From positions 20,088,001-20,152,000 of the forward strand of contig JBHGNT010000009.1 of the NCBI GenBank assembly GCA_043228905.1: DNA of 64,000 nt, in the 5' to 3' direction. Source of the DNA: Azolla caroliniana (taxonomy: Eukaryota; Polypodiophyta). The position numbers and the translations under genes are program-made. Under the pieces are notes generated by a model. The model searched no databases, was not told the DNA's origin, and was given only the letters and a program-made list of their open reading frames with translations. The stretch's first letter is position 1. Each line of letters opens with the position of its first letter. Of this stretch, positions 20,524-28,866 are shown in pieces.

Positions 20524-21785
20524 CCGAACCGGCTTCCGACTTTACCTTTCTTGCCGCCACCTCCCGTCTCTCCGGTCTCACATTGGTTCTCGGACACAAC
20601 CGCCGAAGTCTCTAGAATTAGTGGGTAGGAATCCTCGGTATTATCATCCTCTGTCATTTCAACCATAGCCTCCCTCTCGGCTATCTCTCCATCGTATGAA
20701 TCGGCTTCGACCTTTGTTTTCTCTCCACCACCTTCCGTCTCTTCGGTCTCACGTTGCCTTTCGAACGCAACCGCCGGAGTCTCTGGAATCAGCGGTGGAG
20801 AAATCTCGATATGGCCATCCGCCATTGATTCGTCCATAGCCACCTTCGATTCGATGTCATCTTTCGTGGTGACCTCCTCAATCAAGTCCTCCTTGCTCTC
20901 TTTCACTGCATCAATTATGCTTACCCCTTTTTCACCCGATGTTTCAGACACTTGTATTCGGAAATCTTCTTCTACACTTGGGTTATCGGCCTTATCCTTC
21001 GTCGTTGTTCTTTCGCAAGACAAGAGGGTAGCTTGTTTTACACCCTCTTCCATCACACCATCATGTTGTATTTCGGCCTTCATATCGGCTCCATCGTTTG
21101 TCTTCAATCGACCATCCTTCATCGGCCATGTCGTTGACAAGATTCTCATCTTCCTCTCATCATGTCTCCGGCATACCCTTTCGACTTTGGCCCAATCCTC
21201 GGTAAGACCGTTCGCACCGTCATCATCTTCGAGTTCGATCCCGATGTCCATCCTTTCTTTTCGATCGATCGATTTTACGAACATTAGGACTTTATCCTCT
21301 CCCACCAATCGTTGTTCCCGCTCCGAGAGTCGAGCAAGACGATGCTCGAACTCTAGGAATGCTTGTGTTGCACTTCGGTGGGTCTTCTCCGATGCCACCC
21401 ATTCGTCAAACTCGCGTCGATCTCGTCCCTTCGATCTCTTGTAGTCATATGCCTCTCGTAAAGCTTCTTCAAAGGACCCCCATGTTGGATTTTGTTGCCG
21501 TATCTTGTAGATTCTTTCTTGTAACTCATCCGTGGCTACCCGATTGAAGGATGTCACTTGCAATCCTTCCGGTATCCCACATCGTATCATCTCCACCTTG
21601 TAGTCACGTAGATAGCGTGACACATCGTTTCCGTTGAATTGTCCGTTTCGTTGTACGAGACGCTTTACTACCCCCGTGATCTCCAACATCGCTCGTTGTT
21701 CTTGTAGCATCCGCTCGAACATCATCATCATCGTTATGCTCATTGCCTCTTGTTGATTCTCCATCTCCTTGCCACCCGCCTTCAC
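20496..21785 (-). CDS. Gypsy-like gag of the gag-only LTR element (429 aa)
   Basis: An intact 429-codon frame starts just inside the 5' LTR. Residues ~50-180 match the retrotransposon-gag pattern of plant Ty3/Gypsy elements: 'RNGQFNGNDVSRYLRDYKVE', 'WGSFEEALREAYDY', 'EDKVLMFVKSIDRKERMDIG'. The second half is acidic and contains a duplicated block with related LILETSAVVSENQ / LIPETPAVAFERQ sequences. No zinc knuckle is visible. It probably forms particles that could package this element's RNA. It overlaps the next frame by 28 bases, so a frameshift may link them. The preserved frame suggests recent or selected activity. Confidence 0.8.
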   Translation of the reverse strand: MKAGGKEMENQQEAMSITMMMMFERMLQEQRAMLEITGVVKRLVQRNGQFNGNDVSRYLRDYKVEMIRCGIPEGLQVTSFNRVATDELQERIYKIRQQNPTWGSFEEALREAYDYKRSKGRDRREFDEWVASEKTHRSATQAFLEFEHRLARLSEREQRLVGEDKVLMFVKSIDRKERMDIGIELEDDDGANGLTEDWAKVERVCRRHDERKMRILSTTWPMKDGRLKTNDGADMKAEIQHDGVMEEGVKQATLLSCERTTTKDKADNPSVEEDFRIQVSETSGEKGVSIIDAVKESKEDLIEEVTTKDDIESKVAMDESMADGHIEISPPLIPETPAVAFERQRETEETEGGGEKTKVEADSYDGEIAEREAMVEMTEDDNTEDSYPLILETSAVVSENQCETGETGGGGKKGKVGSRFGWKVIRTGF

Positions 21786-21800
21786 GTCGGGTTCACCAAC
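21784..21800 (-). other. Primer-binding site of the gag-only element
   Basis: Two bases after the 5' LTR the minus strand reads TTGGTGAACCCGACGTG. Its position and leading TGG fit a primer-binding site. I do not assign the tRNA with confidence. Confidence 0.6.
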
Positions 21801-21802
21801 TG

Positions 21803-22590
21803 TGTCGTGCCTTTCGGCTCCGGATCGTTGCGTGAGTCGGGTGGGAACCGCCGAGGTTTTGGACTAGGAGAAAGAAAAATATGAGATGAGGCTAGTAATG
21901 AATAGATTATTAGAAAGAGAGATAGAAATTTCGTGAATCCCACGAGTGTATTTTATTCGATTAATCAATATTTAGATAAGAATATGTATTTAGATTGAAA
22001 GAAAAATATAAGAAACTTGTGAATCCCACAAGTATAGATTATATTATTTTCGTGAATCCCACGATTATATTAATCGGTTAGTGTTTTCGGAAATATATCC
22101 AATTTCCAAATATTTCACACACCTATTACATTGTGCTCCCCATCCTTATGTAGTGATGGGAGAGACTAAGCATAGCTACATGTTTTTTTCTAATATGTTC
22201 ATGCACACTAAATGTGCATGTGATGCTTTTCTAATCCTTGCTTTTATTTGCTAAATATAGTGCTCATTCATGCTAGATGTACATGAGTCACTTTTTAGTC
22301 ACTTGCGTTTTTCTATAAAATATTCACGCACTCTAAAAATGCATGATTTACCTTTTAATAAAGGTAGGCGCAAATAAAGCACTTATAGTTATTAAATCTA
22401 TTTATAGAACACTAAAGATAAGGTAGCATAATGGTAAAGTTGAGGTTTGGCTACATGGAGGTACAAGGTTCGAATCTTGCCCTATGCACATGATAAATAT
22501 TTTGATATTCTTATTTTATTTATTTATATGTAATTAAATCGGTTATATTATTTTTACTTTTTCACATAGTGTACGAAATACACTACGACA
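21803..22590 (-). repeat. 5' LTR of the gag-only element (788 bp)
   Basis: It contains three short palindromes built on 'gtgaatcccac' (near 21934, 22018 and 22050), which are plausible breakpoints for the inversion seen in the other LTR. The tRNA-like segment at 22418-22490 is shared with the other LTR. Confidence 0.85.
22418..22490 (+). ncRNA. tRNA-like segment (A and B boxes) inside the LTR
   Basis: An A-box-like TAGCATAATGG (22424-22434) and a B-box-like GGTTCGAATCT (22467-22477) lie 43 nt apart, the spacing of a tRNA gene with a short variable loop. A T-arm-like CAAG/CTTG pair flanks the TTCGAAT loop. The same segment occurs in the other LTR at 19514-19586 with TTTGAAT. The acceptor stem is not intact, so I read it as a tRNA-derived or SINE-derived piece captured by the LTR, not a functional tRNA. 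Confidence 0.45.
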
Positions 22591-23581
22591 ACGCAGCCGA
22601 GAAATTTACCGATTAATTATTCCTTAATGAGGAAGATACAACAACAAGAAACAAGAATCATTAACTTACTTGTAGCTTTTCTAAATTGTAATCATCGACA
22701 GTATTTACACCTAGAAGGTCCAAGCTCATTGAAAGAACCTGGATCTCTGTCTGCAGTTGAATTTTCCGTTGGGGATCCAACGACCCCTCAATTTCAAGTT
22801 CATGTTGAGCAACCTGTTCCAGATAATGCCTTAGTAGCACATTTTCACATACAAGTTATTTGTAACATATTACATACTAGCAAAACAATAGGTACCTGAA
22901 TCTTATTTCTGATTGTTGTAACTGCCAAAATGACTTTGTTCTCCATTGTAGCAGCCAATGTTGCTTTCTCTAAATCTGTCTTAAAAAACTCCAATGTCTC
23001 ACAAGCTTCATGGACATTTTTTAGCATATAGCTAATCAATGTCTCACCTGTATCATCGACATTGGATTTCATTGTGTGTCGGTGTGGCGTATACTTGCGG
23101 GTTTGTTGGGAGCTGGCAGTTGCATCATCAACTGCCATGCTCCAAAATCTTGCCATTTTTTGTTGCAAGCTCCCCATCTTCTGACATCTTTCTACCGATG
23201 CCTCACCATAAATTGCCCAAGCTACCCTGTATATTTCAGGGTCACGATATTCCTTCGTTGTTTTGCAATACTCGTATACAAAAGCTCTGGCAAATGAAAC
23301 TGACAACTTGTTGACCGGGATCTCTTGATGTACTTTCTGGTGCAGTCTCAAGTAGTCGTCGTACATGCTTGAGCTTGACCTTGCCTTTCACTCTAGGCAC
23401 TTTATATACTGACATCCAGTCTACATCACTAATCAATCTATCAGTTAGAATAGCAGGGTCAATACCCTCGAGCGACAGACCATATATGTTGTGAAAGTCC
23501 TCCTTTGTCTTGCAAAATTTTGCGAAGTTCAGCACTTTAGGATAGCCTGGGAGGAACAAGCCACCTGAAATAGAAAATCAG

Positions 23582-23975
23582 TAATCAGAATTGGTGCAAA
23601 AACATAATTTTTAATGTGAATTTGTGCAATATTACAACACTTTGAGGCAGTAATTTGTTCTTTTCAACATGTATCAGAAATCAACCACTTAAAAAATTAG
23701 AAACCCTAATTAGAATTTGTCATGAGAATTGGTGCAAAATTACTACAGATTGTGACAGTAATCAGAAATTTGTAACAATCAGAATTGGTGCAAAAACAGA
23801 TTTTTTAATGTGAATTTGGTGCAATATTACAACACTTTGAGACAGTAATCTATTCTTTTCAACATGTATTAGAAATCAACCACTTAAAAAATCAGAAACC
23901 CTATTCAAAATTTGTCATGAGAATTGGTGCAAAATTACAACAGATTGCGACAGTAATCAGAAATTTGTAATTAGA
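23582..23975. repeat. Tandem duplication (~196 bp x 2) in element A
   Basis: Two direct copies begin 'atcagaattggtgcaaaaac' at about 23583 and 23779, each containing 'caatattacaacactttgag' and 'cagtaatcagaaatttgtaa'. It lies upstream of the first clear exon of the FARAF gene, probably in an intron. The stretch 23976-24642 has no recognisable gene beyond possible short 5' exons. Confidence 0.85.
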
Positions 23976-24642
23976 AATTTGTAACCAGAAACTTGCAATC
24001 TGAAATTTGTAATCAGAAACCCTAAACCACTTAAGGGAAACACAAACCCTAATCATCACTAAAGGCAGAAATCAACTGTACTACGAAATTCTATCAATTA
24101 GAAACACACTTGTTGCGACACCCCGATCTTCGAGACATCCTTGTTTGGGACTCCAACGACTTCGCCCTATTCGATTTTTGGGAAAGATGAACAGGCACCA
24201 AAGTTACAGACAGTTATAAATTAGGGAAAAAAAAGTTTTTTTAATATGTAACTGATACATACCTAGACGAGGATCGACTAGCTTGTGTGTTGTAGCTCTA
24301 AAGGTGCAATGTCGATCTCAGAGTTTTTGTGCTGCTGCGGGGGCTTCGTCTGCGTTCATGCTTAAAGTACTCCATCTGTTTGGAGTTCGAACTCGAACTC
24401 AGGATTATCAAGAATTTGATGACATTCAAGTCGACCTTAGATGATGGCACTATTCCCCAAGTTCCACTACGTCAGAAACCAAAGTTCAAATATTTGAGTA
24501 TTCTCATCAATTAAATGACATGTATTTAACTAATAAAACATAAAATTTCGTAAACCATCCTTATGATTTTCCCACAAAAAAACTAGCTAAACAAATAGCT
24601 AATTAGTTGTGGCCATTTTAGTAGCTAATTAGCTATAATAGT

Positions 24643-24666
24643 GTTTCCACTCGTATGCTTTTACCC
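24643..24666 (-). repeat. Right terminal inverted repeat of element A
   Basis: Its reverse complement starts GGGTAAAAGCATACGAGTGG and continues AAAC. It differs from the left repeat at positions 5, 13 and 14. TTAG follows at 24667-24670. Palindromic 'agctaattagct' copies lie just inside (24580-24640), as on the left side. Confidence 0.9.
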
Positions 24667-24670
24667 TTAG

Positions 24671-25084
24671 CTCAGTATTCAACTAAAGCTTTCTAGCCTT
24701 TGTGTTTACCACAAACAGTTTTACCAAACTATCCCAAGCTTCGTTTGGAAGCAAAGCATCTTGTATGTGACCGAGCATCGAATCCGCGATGCTAACTGAC
24801 AGCCAATGCAATACTTTCATTGCCCCTTGATTCCATTCCTTAAATACTTTAATCTGTGCAATAGTAACTGCATTTTCTTCAGGGATCTCTGGAGCCTCTT
24901 CTAGGCCTCTTTCAATGTAATCCCAATATCCTTTTCCCATCAGGAAATTTGTCATTCTGAAAGGGATGCGCAAGACCCATTGTGTTTTAGGGTTTAATTG
25001 CAAGTACACAACAGAATTGTTATTCCGCAATTTATCGTGCTTTTGTTCCATGTGTTTAGATGAAGCTTGGGATGAATGCACCAA
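24671..25084 (-). pseudogene. Copia copy 3 gag N-terminal half
   Basis: The minus strand reads 'LNPKTQWVLRIPFRMTNFLM', 'KGYWDYIERGLEEAPEIPEE', 'VLHWLSVSIADSMLGHIQDA' and 'AWDSLVKLFVVNTKARKL', a UBN2-type Copia gag. The TAG after 'KARKL' is a point mutation, because the frame continues smoothly into 9939 on the other side of element A once one TTAG copy is removed. The element's 5' LTR and primer-binding site are missing to the right, where element B sequence begins. Confidence 0.85.
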
Positions 25085-25189
25085 TCTATCAATTGTGGAG
25101 CCATGGAGCTACAAAAGCTAGAGATAGAATAATGTGTGGATATCCAAGAAAACGAACATTTAGTCAATATTGTATACTACAACTAGTTT

Positions 25190-25579
25190 GAGGACTTGGC
25201 AATATTATTGGAAGTTGGAGATCATTTTGCGGTGCTCAAATCTCCTCAGAATGAAGATTTTGAAGACTAGTACATTGTGGTGTGCAAGCAAGGAAATACA
25301 ATATTGGAAGAAGTCTTGAGGGATGGTTGGGGCAACATGTTCAATATTGGTGAGCCTGTCGTATATGGCAATTACTATGCAAAGTTGCCACAATGCAAGA
25401 ACACATATGCATTGTTAAAAGATGCACCCACCGCAATAATCTATATTGATGCCATTATCATAATTAAGTTCAAAATGACTCAAGCAAATCACAAGGTTAA
25501 GGGATACAACAATGTCTACAAAGTCCCCAAAGGGGTACACGAACACATATTGGGGGAGGTCTCCCTCTTTAATGCTTAG
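25190..25579 (+). pseudogene. Transposase C-terminal module of element B
   Basis: The plus strand reads 'LLEVGDHFAVLKSPQNEDFE', one stop (TAG near 25270), then 'YIVVCKQGNTILEEVLRDGW' and 'GNMFNIGEPVVYGNYYAKL', followed by 'NTYALLKDAPTAIIYIDAI'. This aligns with the end of element A's transposase-like gene (VGDNFAV, DFYILKC, DAWGN, YARL, RLLEDKPVVY). The pattern resembles a BAH-type domain, but I assert only the homology between A and B. Sequence upstream of 25190 belongs to the Copia gag, so the N-terminal part is deleted. Confidence 0.65.
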
Positions 25580-25599
25580 AATGTCAAGTGTTCCTTCAT

Positions 25600-26441
25600 A
25601 TGTAACTTTTGCATGTATTCAAACTCTGACTTAGAAATGAAAGGAAATATATTATCTTGGGTTTTCTAACAATATCCCTCTTTGGTTTAGATATGTATGT
25701 TTCTTTTACATAAGTGTCTAGTGCTTGGTAAAAAATCTCATTGGCAATTATCTAAGCCTACGTTTAGGGTTTACTAACCTATCAATATCTAAGTTAGGAG
25801 TGTTCATTCCAAGTTTTACTCACCTTCTCACTGTCACACACATGTTAAAAGTGTGTGCCTATAACTCTTTCGGAGTTCATATGTATCAAAGTTAGTACAA
25901 TACATATCAAGTTAGTACTAAAACTGTGTTAAGAGTTTGCTAACGTAGACATATGTAAGATCTGAGTGTTCATTCCACTCATCACTCAGCTTCTCACTAC
26001 CACATGTGTGCATAACAAGTAAACCAAAACAATGTCACGATGAGGGTAATCAATTACAGACAACCACCTAGATACAATAAACTTAGCTAGGTACTGAGTG
26101 GCACTTCATCATTGGAGGTAGTAGACTACTGAGTGGCACGAGGCAGTAGAAAATTAGCTACAATGCATATCAAGTTAGTACTTAAACTGTGTTAAGTGTT
26201 TACTAACAAGGACATATCTAAGATAGGAGTGTTCATTCCACTGATGACTTTACATTCTCACTGTCACATGTGTGCATAACAAGTAAAGCAAAATTGTGTC
26301 AAGATGAGGGTAATCAATAACTTTGCATCCAATTCATAGTCTGGATAAGTAAACCAAAATAGTGTCAAGAAACAGGTAATCAGTAACTTTACATTCGGTA
26401 ATCAATTACATACAACCTTCAAAATACAATAAACTTTGGTT
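25600..26441. repeat. Degenerate internal repeats of element B
   Basis: Blocks such as 'gttagtact', 'gagtgttcattccac', 'ttctcactgtcacatgtgtg' and 'cataacaagtaaa' recur three or four times between 25790 and 26350. No coding sequence is visible. It occupies the place where element A has its HAD-like gene. Confidence 0.6.
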
Positions 26442-27130
26442 TTAGTTTTTTCTGGATCTTGTAATGCGCCTATTTCTGGTTTCATTCTTCTCAAATTTCA
26501 CACCCTTCTTCATCTTAAAGCCACGAGGTAGTAAACTGCTTAGTGGCAATTCATCATCGGAGGGAACAGTGCGCTCTATTGCAACAGCCTGAAATGCACA
26601 CACTTCTAAGAAGATGTGGTTGATAGTCTTACCAGAAATCTCCTAGAGGACATTGGACACATCATTCTGAAATTTTCCCGGCTCCACTTCGTGGGTAGAC
26701 ACCACTACCACTTTATTAGGAGTACAAACATGTTCATCATCGTGGGTGCTTGTCTTCATTGCAAACTCCCCGCTGATGATGCTAGACACTTGCTCCAAGT
26801 GCAAGCTACTTGTAGTATTTTGGACGGACACCTCATTCGTAGTACCACCCTCTCCTTCTTCTTGAGTAGTTGCTACAGTCTCCTTAATGATACAATCTTG
26901 CCCTAGGTAAAGGTTGCTTGTGGTGTTTTGGACACACACCTCATTCTTTGTACAACCATGATCCTCTCCTTGGGTCAAATTCACATTCCCTGCAAACTCC
27001 TCGTATAAGTCGCTTGTCCACTCCAGCTCCTCTTTTTGGGTGATTTCACATTCCTCATGTGTGGTAGCATCTAAGCCTGAATAATCAAGATCGCTCCATA
27101 AACTACCTGAATCATCTAATGGTATTTGTG
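26442..27130 (-). pseudogene. Acidic gene with basic 'TRSR' tail (element B)
   Basis: The minus strand encodes an acidic region with an internal repeat ('TKNEVCVQNTTSNLYLGQD' and 'TTNEVSVQNTTSSLHLEQV', about 30 residues apart), then, after a probable intron, 'AIERTVPSDDELPLSSLLP', a basic 'RGFKMKKGVKF' and the end 'NRRITRSRKN' with TAA at 26442-26444. The overall plan (acidic, then basic, ending TRSR-x-x) matches 17440-16929 of element A. An upstream exon at about 28795-28732 ('EEKSNENGDTNSEPQYEEKF', donor CCAG|GTACAT) probably belongs to it and is separated by the insertion 27349-28552. Function is unknown. Confidence 0.5.
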
Positions 27131-27348
27131 AATCTCCATGCTCTTCTACTCGTAAATAAAATAGAGGGATGCAAGAACAATATCAAATCACATTCTGAAA
27201 AAGTGAAGGCACCTAGCCAAATGCTTAAGGTTAAGGGAAAAATGTTTACCTACTATTACATCTTCATCTTGATCTTTTGTAGATTAGTCTTTGCATATGA
27301 TTGTGTTTGTCATGTGCTGCAAGACGTGGTTTGCATTGGCATCACAAT

Positions 27349-28552
27349 TGTCACGGACACACCAAGTGCAGACTAAGACGGAGCACGGATGATGAGGCTA
27401 CAACGGAGCGATGACGGAATGATACAAGAGCATAAAGATAGAGATGAAGATTAAGGAGAGAAGATGGGCGAAACGAGAATACTAGATTGATATGTCCATG
27501 ACTGGCGTTGTTCACCTTGAATTCCTTCAAGGTGAACTCAACTATTTATACTAAGTGGCATGCATACCTATTGCACGCATGTGATACAATAGAGCAAGTA
27601 GGCAGTAGGTACGCATGCATGTGCCAAGTGTTAATGACGGGAACTCAACGCTCCTTATGCGCAATGCTCGGCCACAACCGAGCTTAAAATCATACACAGA
27701 AAACGGGAATGAATGCACGACACAAGAGAAGAGACGAGTACGCAGGATGTTTACGTGGAAAACCCAAACTAAGGGAAAAACCACGGCAGCCCACAGGCTG
27801 CAAACTATCACTATGCTAGAATGTACAACAGTGAGTTCACGGAGGCAACGACCTCGTGCTCACGATCCTCGCCACAGGCGGCAGTTACAACAGAGGCAAC
27901 GACCTCTTTCTCTCTCTGTGTGTGTACACAGTTCCGCGCTCTCTCTCTCCTTGCACCAACAAGAATAACAACAGTTAACTAAAAGTTTGCCCTAAGTCAT
28001 ATTTATACTAATATGACTTTTCGGCTATTTACAAATATAGCCATGATGGACTCTCATAAACATATTTACTAATATGTCTCTTCATCCGGTGAGCACTCCT
28101 CACCGGGTCTGCACCATCCGGCTCTCCGTAGCCGGGTACTCCTCATCCAGTCCTCACCGGGTCTGCACCATCCGGCTCTCCGTAGCCGGGTACTCCTCAT
28201 CCGGTTTCGGCCTCGGCCGAGTTTGTTCATCAGCACTGTTCTTCTCCCTTCCCATCCGGAGGGACCTGTCTCCCAACAGTTAATAATACAAGGGAGAAAT
28301 TATGCACATGATGCTAGCTAAAATCTACAATGAGGAAGTATATACATGATTATATGCTAGATGTGTGGTTAACACAAAACACTCGATTATAACATGGTCA
28401 TGTCAAGAGTTCAATCTAGTATTCTCGTTTCGCCCATCTTCTCTCCTTAATCTTCATCTCTATCTTTATGCTCTTGTGTCATTCCGTCATCGCTCTGTTG
28501 TAGCCTCATCATCCATGCTCCGTCTTAGTCTGCACTTGGTGTGTCTGTGACA
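27349..28552. mobile_element. 1.2-kb insertion with ~142-bp inverted ends, itself interrupted by a solo LTR
   Basis: It is flanked by ACAAT (27344-27348, 28553-28557). The left end TGTCACGGACACACCAAG runs to about 27490 and is repeated in inverted orientation at 28414-28552. Inside lies the solo LTR 27635-28278. A sequence with the same start occurs at 37272, there continuing like an ordinary LTR, so the inverted ends are probably two opposed copies of an LTR end, or a foldback derivative. Confidence 0.7.
27635..28278. mobile_element. Solo LTR (family of Copia copy 2) with GTTAA duplication
   Basis: The 644-bp segment starts TGACGGGAACTC, ends ...TCTCCCAACA, and is bounded by GTTAA at 27630-27634 and 28279-28283. 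It is homologous to the LTR at 3524-4028: 'cggccacaaccg', 'acgtggaaaaccc', 'ggcctcggccgag', 'cccatccggagggacctgt'. A 60-bp stretch containing 'ccggctctccgtagccgggt' is duplicated in tandem at about 28085-28200. Confidence 0.85.
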
Positions 28553-28866
28553 ACAATCGTCATTGTTGCTTGGGATGGTCCCAGTTTCAAGTTGGGGCTC
28601 TTCATCATGCCAATATTTCACAACACTCTCTATATATTAATACACTTGTACATTATTGTCACATGAAGTAATATGGTCAAAGAAACTATTAGATGAGAGG
28701 GCTCCCAACATGTACCTGGAAGTGAGATAAATTTTTCTTCGTATTGTGGCTCTGAATTTGTATCTCCATTTTCATTACTCTTTTCTTCCCTGTCTAAAAA
28801 CAAAAGTACGTAGTATTAGTCTAACTCTAAAACTTTACAACAGCCACAAGTTTGTGAGAATTTGTA

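Larger units (their letters stand above)
19089..22590 (-). mobile_element. Gag-only LTR element (TR-GAG/LARD type) nested in element A
   Basis: LTRs at 19089-19686 and 21803-22590 both start TGTCGTGCCTTTCGG and end ...ACGACA on the plus strand. The element is flanked by ACGC (19085-19088, 22591-22594). The 2.1-kb interior holds a gag-like frame and a basic repeat frame on the minus strand but no protease, RT or integrase. It would need another element for mobilisation. Ty3/Gypsy insertions normally give 5 bp; here 4 bp match exactly. The gag resembles the decayed gag at 34990-35480. Confidence 0.85.
18746..23564 (-). pseudogene. FARAF / coiled-coil / RING-like gene of element A, broken by an LTR element
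   Basis: The first clear exon starts at 23564 after TTTCAG and reads 'FLPGYPKVLNFAKFCKTKED', then, after a one-base frame break near 23375, 'YDDYLRLHQKVHQEI' and 'LSVSFARAFVYEYC'. It continues as a helical segment to a donor at 22896. A block at about 22870-22645 ('HYLEQVAQHELEIEGSLDPQ') looks coiled-coil. The last block (22600-22591 joined over the insertion to 19088-18746) contains 'LKKQLHFAEGMVRSRQELDL' and a zinc-finger-like CCIACG...PCQHTYHIVC. It resembles a RING finger missing its last Cys pair. A TAG stop lies near 19053. The insertion 19089-22590 falls inside this block. Element B carries a homologue with the same domain order. Function is unknown; RING fingers usually bind E2 enzymes. 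Confidence 0.55.
9944..24666. mobile_element. Element A: 14.7-kb DNA transposon with TIRs, transposase-like, HAD-like and RING-like genes
   Basis: Boundaries come from three independent signs. There are 24-bp terminal inverted repeats with 21 matches, the direct duplication TTAG on both sides (9940-9943, 24667-24670), and a Copia gag that is colinear across the empty site. Subtracting the nested gag-only LTR element (19089-22590 plus duplication) leaves about 11.2 kb. Contents from left: a proline-rich coding minisatellite (10230-11200), a + strand transposase-like gene (11343-15235) with a palindrome array in its intron, a convergent HAD-like gene (16661-15716), an acidic/basic-tail exon (17440-16929), a second palindrome array, and the FARAF/coiled-coil/RING-like gene (23564-18746). 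Every gene has stops or frameshifts, so this copy appears dead. TSD length and TIRs do not match CACTA (3 bp), hAT (8), Mutator (9) or piggyBac (TTAA). PIF/Harbinger (TWA) is possible only if one base was lost at one end. Confidence 0.85.

Noticed and set aside
19883-20668. 261-codon plus-strand frame in the gag-only element
   Set aside because: It is antisense to the Arg/Lys-rich repeat frame; its Ser/Arg/Phe repeats mirror that codon pattern, and LTR, PBS and PPT all give minus orientation.
20854-21444. 196-codon plus-strand frame
   Set aside because: It lies opposite the intact gag; Ser-rich composition is a shadow of gag codon use.
9940-24670. Assignment of element A to PIF/Harbinger (3-bp TTA duplication)
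   Set aside because: Reading the duplication as TTA leaves four G at one end and three at the other; TTAG gives equal ends, and the motifs differ from those I know for Harbinger transposases. Not fully excluded.
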